This document shows, in pieces, positions 1 to 8,600 of a stretch of DNA of 11,301 nucleotides. Made by a program: the position numbers and the translations under genes. The number at the start of each line of letters is the position of its first letter. Positions within the stretch are counted from its first letter, which is position 1. Source of the DNA: Pleurotus djamor (lineage: Eukaryota; Basidiomycota; Agaricomycetes; Agaricales; Pleurotaceae); the NCBI GenBank assembly GCA_029747585.1, contig JAPEVF010001302.1, positions 1 to 11,301 on the forward strand, given 5' to 3'. Below the pieces are notes generated by a model. That model had not been told where the DNA came from. It did no database searches and saw nothing but the letters and a program-made list of their open reading frames with translations.

Positions 1-1680
1 ATCTCCTCGGAATTGAATGTGGTGTATGTTTAGATATGAACCACTTCGAAGTCATAGCATGCGCCATGTTCTATCAGTTCACCCTTTACGTGGCTTTGCG
101 GCTAGCCCATCGTGGGTTTACAATTGGAGAATTGGGATTGGTCTGTTTTGGAGGCACAGCCTTGTTCATGGAGTTGTTGAACCTTACGATAGCCCGTGTT
201 GGTCCNTTTTTTTTTGCTAGCCATCGTTCATATGCTAATTATTTGCAGATATGGCCCGTAACTACGGTGTTTGTTAAGACATATCGCCTCCCCACGCCCC
301 TCCTGATCCTCCAAATCGCCCTCATCGCCGGTTCTTTCCTTACTGGATTCATGCTATCCCCTTTCCTCGTCCTTTCCCGTCACATCGCTCAGCGACCTGC
401 TCGACGTTTCAAATATCCGGAAGAGAAGTTACGCCTACGACGTTACCTCGCCCTTGGTTTCTATGTCGGCGCTTTTCTGATCGTTGGTGGACTCATCGGC
501 ATATGGACGCGTTGGTGCCTTGGGGGTCGAGATCCCTGGATTTGGGTCATATTTTTTATTCTCGACGGTCAAAGAAAGTGGACTCGCCCTGCGTTGCTTG
601 GCTACTGGGGTCTCCTCGTTTCCATTAGCGTGGCTGGCTGGAATAGGCAATTGGCTCGCTCTCGCAAAATCAAACCCAGGGGCGCCACAGTCGATAGTGT
701 ATTTGCGCCTGAACCGACCGCCTCTCCTACCACCGATGCACTGTCTATGAATGGAACTTCTTTGACTAGTCCCGGCGCTCGGAATGTCACATTCGCGAAC
801 TTGAATGCTCTCGCAAACCCTTCTCAGGTTTCTACCGTGGCGACCGATCTTCTAGATGCTGCTGATAAACGTGTTCCTACTCTCAGTCTCAATGCAAGGC
901 GAAAATTCTTTCACGCTTTGGCTGTGGTTATGTTTGTTCCCGGTATTGCCATTGACGTAAGATTGCTTCCCCTCCCGTTCCCGGTTCGAACTCACATCCT
1001 TCTGTCATAGCCGGCCTTCACGCACTTGTCTTTCAGTGTAGCCTTCGCCTTGTTTACCTTTGCGGAGTATGTCCGATACTTTGCCGTGTATCCTTTCGGT
1101 GCAGCCATTCATGTTTTCATGAACGACTTTCTCGATCACAAAGATAACGGCACGGCTATCCTCAGTCACTTCTATCTTCTGACAGGATGTTCTGGTTCCC
1201 TCTGGTTAGAGGGGTAAGTTCCGTTTATCTCGTGGACTTGCATGCCCCTAACGTTTTCCCAGCACGCCTGGTCTCTCCGAATTCACTGGCATTCTCACGC
1301 TTGGCGTAGGCGATGCCCTGGTAAGCTACTCAACCTGCCTTGGTCCTTGGACGTTGCTGATATGTTCCAGGCGTCCATAATTGGGAAGCGCATCGGCACA
1401 CATCGCTGGTCACCCACTACCTCGAAGACATTGGAAGGTAGTATCGCATTTACCTTGTCCGTTGTCGCTAGTGCATGGATTCTGCGTCTATGTGGTGTTG
1501 TGGAACCGTTTTCGGTGAGTAAAATCAACTGTAGTCTTCTGCACTTCGCTCATATCTTCCTAGACTGTTTCGTACACTGCCATAACGGCCATATCGTCAA
1601 CATTAGAAGCGCTTTCCGTGCAAAACGATAACCTGACCTTGCCGCTTTTCATGTGGAGTATTCTACAGCTAGCCTACTGA
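1..1680 (+). CDS. SEC59: Dolichol kinase, 3' part of gene (6 visible exons)
   Basis: Multi-pass ER-membrane enzyme that phosphorylates dolichol with CTP to give dolichyl phosphate, the lipid carrier for N-glycans, O-mannosylation and GPI anchors. Coding exons: (1)36-197, 249-956, 1011-1213, 1263-1320, 1371-1514, 1564-1680. Introns of 49-54 bp are all GT-AG and the phases agree, giving 463 residues from Met at 36. Hydrophobic segments run throughout (for example near residues 6-24, 31-53, 70-97, 118-142, 275-290). Family landmarks are RKFFH (272-276), DNGTAILSHFYLLTG in exon 3, and the C-terminal block with GVGDALASIIGKRIG (372-386) followed by SKTLEGS (395-401), which corresponds to the CTP-binding loop of DOLK/Sec59. 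A polar Ser/Thr-rich loop at about 195-270 looks fungus-specific. The frame is open upstream of Met36 to the window edge, and yeast Sec59 is slightly longer, so the true start is probably outside the window. The family call is firm; the 5' boundary is not. Confidence 0.93.
198..248 (+). other. Intron 1 of the dolichol kinase gene (51 bp, contains an N)
   Basis: The donor is GTTGGT and the acceptor TTGCAG, phase 0, joining Ala-Arg to Ile-Trp-Pro-Val. The intron length happens to be a multiple of three and has no stop, so unspliced reading remains open. A splice is preferred because the intron translation includes a poly-Phe run and breaks the conserved TIAR-IWPVTT stretch. The N at 206 starts a T homopolymer. 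The donor is weaker than those of the other introns in this gene. Confidence 0.8.
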
Positions 1681-2026
1681 AATGACTGTACTAGATTATA
1701 TTCTATGTATTCTGGCTTGCTCGAGCCTGATTAGAACTTCCAGCTAGCAAGTTTACAGTTTTACGCACTGACGTCCGTGGGAAGCCGCCGGTAGGCCGAA
1801 TCACCGATCAAGCTTCCTCGGACGAAAAGCTGCCATATGGGGAGATGAGATTAAGGGCCACTTGGCAGGATCACGCGAGACTTGGTCATCTTCTGAGCGA
1901 ACTCATTTATTGTTTGCGCAAAATGAACAAAGGGCCCTGACCCAGATCAATTTCAAAGAAAACTAAGCGAACCCTGATCTGACTTGTGGTCAACCTTATG
2001 GGTGGTGCGTACCTAGAGCGTTTATT
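1681..2026. other. Intergenic gap between two convergent genes
   Basis: These 346 bp lie between the dolichol kinase stop (TGA ending at 1680) and the histidine kinase stop (complement of 2027-2029). They must hold the 3' ends of both transcripts. I see no ORF with family features, no tRNA and no clear repeat. A small palindromic GGGCCC is at 1932-1937. There is no obvious AATAAA on the + strand for the dolichol kinase. Confidence 0.75.
2021..2026 (-). promoter_or_regulatory. AATAAA hexamer directly after the histidine kinase stop
   Basis: On the minus strand the TAG stop is followed at once by AATAAA. This could be the positioning element for polyadenylation, but fungal 3' ends often lack a strict hexamer, and its placement against the stop codon would give a very short 3' UTR. 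A chance match is possible. Confidence 0.35.
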
Positions 2027-2690
2027 CTACGAAAATCCAAGTTTATGGAACATCTCATCAAGTGTCTTAAACGCAACTGGCTTGACAAGGCTGAGAAGAT
2101 GGTTATTCTTTGAAGGGACCACAGAGATGTTCATGGTACATACTATCCATCGACGCCAGCGTCGAAAGCCCTTCGCTTGTCTTCTAGCGATGACATACCC
2201 GTTAGGGCTAGGATGCGAGTAGGGGAACCATCTTGTGTTCTGGCGGCCTCAATTTGTCTTATTTCGGAAGTGGCTCCAAATCCTTNAAAAAAATCAACAC
2301 CAGGAAAGAAGAAAAGGATCGAGCAATCACGCACCATCCAGGACAGGCATAGACAGATCAAGGAGAACTACACTGTACAACAAGGGTGAGGCACGAATGT
2401 AATGGAGAGAGAAAAAGGTGACGACACCCACTCGAACGGCCCGTCAGCCACAAACATGTTGACGCCGTCACGACCATCAACGGCATCACGGTAATCATAT
2501 CCCTGAAGACGTCAGTGAAGGCTTCCGGGTACTCGATGTTGAGCAGACCTTATTTTTCAGCCATTTGATCCTGCATGGCGAACATTGTGAGTACGGAAAA
2601 TAATTCGGGAGACATTTGTACAAGCGCACAGTAAGTTCCGAAGTATGCTGTTGTCTTCAACAACAAGGACACGGAGATGCTGTACTGCGG
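2027..2690 (-). other. C-terminal receiver (REC) domain (exons 19-24)
   Basis: Strand 1 is [16 protein letters not shown] with the acidic pair Glu1077/Asp1078. The phospho-acceptor Asp1122 is in [13 protein letters not shown], the switch Thr1157 in ILALTGMS and Lys1179 in YLVKPVAF. All receiver catalytic residues are intact. The domain ends 17 residues after Lys1179, so nothing follows it. Confidence 0.93.
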
Positions 2691-5600
2691 ATCCGGAGTG
2701 AAGCGTGCCTATGGATGACTTCAGCAGGCTGCCACCGAGACCGACGGATATCGTAAGGCCGACTGTCTCAGGTTCTGGCTCTTGGGGTTCTTCTGATTCC
2801 ATAGGGGGGCTCAGCACCTTCCAAGATGGCAGTACGCCTGGATGTGCCGTCATTGATCGAGGGAAGACAGGTCGGGGTGGTCCTGTCGAATGGACATTGT
2901 GTGTTTCCTCAGAGTTTCGCCGAGGAATGGGAAAGAGGGAAGGGTCTGATATATTATGACCATCGACTTGATTGGACCCCACTATGTGTAGCGCATGGAG
3001 ACATAACTTCAAGGCCGCTTTGAGCCGTGAGGGGCCAACGGGCTTGTACAAAATCCGACAAATGCCTCCTATTCGCTCATGTTCACTGGCCACCGTCATC
3101 AAGGCCGGATTGCCTCTGGACGCAGATAGGATCAAAAACGGTCTGGTCACATCCCTCCGTTCCGTCGCATTTTTTACAATGGAGGGATCGTCATTGAGAA
3201 TGACGACGTCTCCTGCTTCCGGAGCCTCATCTTTGACCATATTGAACCCCCACCATTTCGTAATGTAGCCTTCGAGCACCGAATAGAGGAGTTGGACACC
3301 ATTGTGAGAGGTATCGAAACCTAGAGCGACGACGGTCGGACGGTGGATCGGATCCTCAAAGCGGAAGTCGGGCTTTGAGTTTGCAGCATCGTCACCAACG
3401 AGCTCGGCATTGAAGGTAACCTTGATCTCTGTGCCTAGACCAACTTCACTCCAGACATCCACCTTGCCGCTAACACTATCGGAATGCACGATGTTGTTCA
3501 CAATCGCTAAGCCAAGGCCGGTTCCCGTCTGCAAGGGGTTCTCTTGGGAGAATGGATGGAAGAGTTGATTCTGGAAAACAAAAAGGGTAAGCAAAGTTTT
3601 CAGTTTTCTCCACTACAAATAGATAGGCGGCGAATATATGTTCGATCGCGCGTCCCGCTGTTTAGGGTATGAGGGGGGAGAGACGTACCTTCAGGAAGTT
3701 CTGACTGATCCCCTAGAAAAAAAAATAATAAGGTTCATGAATCTGATCAAACGGTCGCCCGCATAATTATTCAGCCTTTACCTTTCCTGTATCACAGACG
3801 CCGAGCTCGATCTTCACGCTATTGGAAGGATCAGCACTACCTGACGGCACTTGTCGTAGTACAACATGGACGTAGCCGTCCTATGACCGCAACAATCCAG
3901 GCTAATAATGAGCGAAGATTGTTCGGACGAAATTNAAAAAGACGTGGAACTGGAACTGACCGAGGTGAACTTGAGGCTATTCCCAAACAAATTCATCAAC
4001 ACCCTCCGGATACCTCCTTTGTCGCACTTGAGGACCCAGCCCTGAGGGATGGCATTGAATGCGAGTCGTCAGCTTCCGTGTCGCTGGAGTGTTAGTAGAG
4101 GGCAGGGAATGTGGACTTACGCCTTCACGATACCCGATATCTACTACAGTCTCCACATGGCACCTCCGTGCTTGACCTGGGCCCTGCCCTTCCTTTTCCG
4201 GTGGTGAATATACACTTCCTATGCCAGAATCGCCCGTTACTTGTGTCCGTGCACGGTATCCAATGAAGCATCCGTCTACAGCCTCCTCCACTAATTGCAT
4301 TAGATCGACCCTGTGTAGACAGACAGCATCAATAAGAATGAAAACGCCCACAAAGGCATGCACGCCTCATTGGACCCGGACATCGCAGGGTNAAAAAGTA
4401 AAAAGCTAATGTGAAGGCCGAAGAAAAAGACGGGGAAAAAGACATACTTGGAAGGTACAATGACTTTATCCACACCCCCAGATTTCGAGTTCCCACTCAA
4501 CTTAGTGAAGTCTAGAACATGGTTGACCGTTTCTACAAGCGAAGTACCACACGCTTGGACGGTCTGGAGGAACGATGCTTGATCATGGCTCAATTGGGTT
4601 TCTTCCAACAGTTCTGCCGCAGCGAGAATCTGGTGATTCATTCAATGAGTAAACGTCGNAAAAAAAAAACGCCTCATGCATGTAGCACATTGAAAGCGAA
4701 AAAGGAATACAACATACCCCGTGCAGCGGCGTTCTGAGTTCATGCGAGATACTGTATAACGGACACGGACCGGATTAATAAATACATCCATAAACCGACA
4801 AGGAGACAATAACGGCGAACTGAGAAAACGAGGAAGCGAGCAAACAAGGAAACCAACATACTTGGATATAAATAAACTTTTAGCCTTGTCGGCTAGGATC
4901 ATTCTGCGTTTCAGGACGGCAGAGAGGATGATCACGCCGATGGCGCGAAGATAAGACAGCTCGTGGCCTTCTAACTGTGAACGGGGAGGACATCGTCAGG
5001 ATCGATCAATATGGGATTGTATTGAAGGATATGAAAGGAGGGAGGAACGGTATCTTGATACGACGGCGATTTGGGAAGTGAGGACTTACGTAGCGTTTTG
5101 TATGTTCAGACGTGTTATATGCGCAGAGCAGAGCGAAGGGCCGTTTATCGATATTAAAGATTGGCACGGCTAAAAACGAAAACGAAACGGTGATTAATAT
5201 TGAGTACCTGAATAATCAGAAGACAAGAAGGAGGAAAACGAGTGGAAAGACGAAATAAATAGACGTGATGGAAGAAAGTGAAGAGCAAGATGAAGAGTAA
5301 GATGGGATGGGATAAAGTGAAGAGCACTCACTAAGCGCATACTGTATCCTCGTCGGCAAAAACGGTCGTAACGCAGGGGGAACAATCCCTTCTGAGATCT
5401 TCCCGTCGGGGTGTTTGGCGAAATACGCGACGAGCTGGGCGTATTCGTCAGAGGTGAGGGAGCGGAGGGTGGTTTCGTTTGGGCCTGTGCCTGTGGAGGA
5501 AGGTTGGAGTTGAGGGTGTTGGTGGGGTTGAGTAGGATGATGGTGATGCGGGTGTTGGAGGTGAGGCTGAGGTTGAGGATGAGGCGAATGTGGATGAGGC

Positions 5601-8600
5601 TGAGGTTGAGGATGGGAGGTGATGGAGTCGGTAACGGGCGTGGAGGTGCCTCCGCTATCGATGAATACACAATCATCATCCGGCGTATTCGATGCTGTAG
5701 GAGTACGAAGGCTACTACCCAAAGAGTCGCCACTGTCATCCCAATGATCGCGTATAGGCACACTCGACGGCTGCTCAGTCATATGCACCGTTGCAGCAGC
5801 AACCATCCCACTACTCCCACCACCACTTGCACTTGTACCTCCCCCTCCTACAACACACTCCCCCCGATGCATAACAACACTAACACTCCCCTCCGCACTC
5901 CCCAAACTCTCCAGCACCTCACAATGGCTCACATCCATCACCACCACACCCTCCACGTCTAACGTCCGCTTTACCAGCTTCGCTGCGCGGGAGTACACGC
6001 GGTCCATGGACGCTGTGACGATGAGGTCGGGGCGGTCGGAGTGGACGGGGGAGGATTGGGACTCGGTGTCGATTTCGAGACATTCGCGGGAGAATTGTTC
6101 CATCTGTGAATTGTGTAGGCATAAAAAAGGAGGAAGGTGAGTGGACGAGTTGAAGAGGGGAGGGGAGGGGAGGGAGGCTTACGGAGCTTTGGATACGATC
6201 CCGTATACGCAGTTGAATCTACGTGGATAACAACTCATGAACAACTGTATGATAGGGAGAGAAACAAGTTGACGACTGACCTTATCCTTCCACAACTCCA
6301 TCTCGCGCATCGCAATAGCCTGCATTTCATCGTCCATCATTCATTGTTTGCATTATTCGTCATTACATTGACCACGTTAGCACAATATAACATCAGGACA
6401 TCAGGGCATTGGAATATTAGAACATAAGAACATAAAAAACGACACATTAGCAAAGCAAGTCAAAGGAAAATGAAAAAATATCGGAAGGAAGGAAGGGCAA
6501 GGTAAAGGACGTACAGCGAATTCTTTCAACGTATGCCGTTGACGGGGCGAAAATTCTTCGCGCGGGGAATCGTCAATGACCATTAACCTGTATTTTCGCA
6601 TCCGTATACGTATTCGATTCGTCGAGATTCGTTAATGGGTTATTGGTATCATCGAGCGGCGGACGGCGCAGTGATCCAAGGATTTTCGTGACGTCCACGA
6701 AAGAAGTAAACGGCCAAGCGGCCAATCGGGCAACCGGACGATGTCGAGGTGCAGGTACATCCGTAAGGATCAAACCAACCACACAAACGGACGGACGGAC
6801 GAGCCGGCAACCACATTGGCGACATAAGTAGGATGTAGCCCGGGTCGGAAGGGGGTTGGAAGGAGGGTGGGTGGAAGGAAGGTAGGTAGGTAGGGAATAA
6901 GGAAGGGAAGGAAAAGGGATCCACCGAATCGAGCGTGGTAGTATGCGAGTAATGCGAATACCGATCAGTTGAGTGGATAACCGGTGACGGGTAAGTGGGG
7001 ACACGGGGAATAGCGAGATTCGTGGTTAAGCGAAGACAAAGAAACAAAGAAGCGTGTGTTGACGAGTGGATTGGGGACACGGGGATTTGCGATCGCGAGG
7101 AACGGGGAATAGCGAGGGTTGACGTTGAGAGTTAGGCGAGAGAAACCGAAGATTGTGTACATATGGACGATGGACGTTGTCGAAGAAGGAAGTATGGAGA
7201 TGTGGATGTGTGGAAGGGAGATTGGGTACACCCCGAGGAATTCGAGGAATTTGCGGTATTTTGGATGTCCGAGGAGATGATGGGATAAACGTTTAAACCG
7301 CCGGTGAGATGGAGATCCACGTATGCATATAATACCGTATTCCGACGGTTAGGTGAGGGCGTGCGCCGTGTGTGTAGTATGTGCGTTGGCGAGTCCGGGG
7401 AAGATATCCCGATGAAATACCGATACCGGGGGGACGGCGACGGCGGACAGGGATTCACGTATACGTATGATGGAACCAACAGAACCATGGATCATTGGAT
7501 GTTTGATATCCATTCATTAGTGAGCGTGGACGTGGGGATGTAGAATGTAGAGGAAGGCGTAGAGAGAGAGAGAGAAGGTGTGCAGAAGAGAATGATCCGA
7601 GGTCGAATGGAAGGTATATGTGGGTTTGGATGGGAAGAATAATAACGGGACGGACGGATGGGGTGCGGTTGTTTCGTAGGGTGGGATGGGAGAATGTTCA
7701 TTGTCAAGTATCGAGTGTGCGTGTGAGGTCCGTCGTGTGCGCATGGGTAGAAAGCAGAAATGGAAGCGTGGACATGTAAGAAAACAAGGTTAAGTCAGTT
7801 TAGTGTTCGGCGCCGCCCGCCATAAGGAAAACAAAAAGGAGAGGGGAAAAATAACGGCTGAGAGGAATACAAAAACAAGAAAATAAGAAAAGAATGAACA
7901 GAAGGGGGAAGACTTGGAAGAATCAGCCTAGTCGCGTCGCAGGCGGATACCCTTCACGCTTCACTTCACAGATGAACAGCTAAGACCCAACACCCAACAC
8001 CCAACACCCAACCGCGCACAGCGAACAGCGGCATCAAACAACCCGAGTGAAAGGACAATGAGAAGAGATAAACCCCTCCGTAGTCGTATGCTCAGGGTTC
8101 GAATGATCAGGTACATGAGGCTTGGACCGTTGGGTCGCTTGACCATTTCATCGTTGGGTTCAGCGAAACTTTTGGAAAGTTTNAAAAAAATGGATATTTG
8201 GAACGAAAGGGAAAAACGAAAGGAAAAAATACACAGACAGAAAAGAAGATAGAAAAGAAGAGAAAAACGAACTGAGGAAAGGTAGAAAGGTAGAAAGGAA
8301 CTCTTCCGCCTCTGCCTAGGTAGAAAGTCCCTAGCGGGTGCAAGGGACTCGCTGATGTTGATGTCCTCGAACGGACGAACAGGTAATAGCAGCAGTCAAC
8401 CACCCGAGCGAAATAAAGATTCAAAGAACGCTCTGGAGGCATCAGCCTGCCGTAGCTAAGTCGTTGACCGTTCGACCGACCGACCGATTGACTAGACTGA
8501 AGGAAAGAAAGGAAAAAGAACGGAAAATAGAACGGAAAGAAAGTAAACGAAGAGCTCCCCCGAGTCGCCTAGTCGCCTCGTAAATGCAGCCCTCAACGCG

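Larger units (their letters stand above)
2027..6319 (-). other. Exon map, 3' half of the histidine kinase gene (exons 8-24)
   Basis: In transcript order the exons are 6319-6281, 6218-6183, 6103-5332, 5169-5090, 4974-4862, 4751-4718, 4629-4448, 4310-4121, 4041-3961, 3880-3782, 3712-3689 (24 nt), 3570-2630, 2570-2549 (22 nt), 2502-2432, 2372-2335, 2282-2144 and 2090-2027 (stop). Introns run from 46 to 162 bp. The donor of exon 21 is GTGGGT inside GAGTGGGTG; this choice restores [12 protein letters not shown]. The REC domain alone is split over six exons. Confidence 0.9.

Noticed and set aside
980..1000. tRNA B-box-like GGTTCGAACTC
   Set aside because: It lies in a clean 54-bp intron of the dolichol kinase gene, and no A-box or cloverleaf can be drawn around it.
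5411..5962. A 183-codon plus-strand frame opposite exon 10
   Set aside because: It is the antisense of the His/Pro/Gln-rich coding exon, with no independent features. The minus strand carries the GAF domain.
8090..8115. Second tRNA B-box-like word GGTTCGAATGA in the giant intron
   Set aside because: The last bases do not fit the consensus and there is no A-box upstream on the same strand.
8107..8442. Open frames of 60-110 codons on both strands of the giant intron
   Set aside because: They are compositionally biased (Phe/Ser/Pro- or Lys/Arg-rich) as expected of purine-rich DNA, some run through an N, and none shows a domain pattern.
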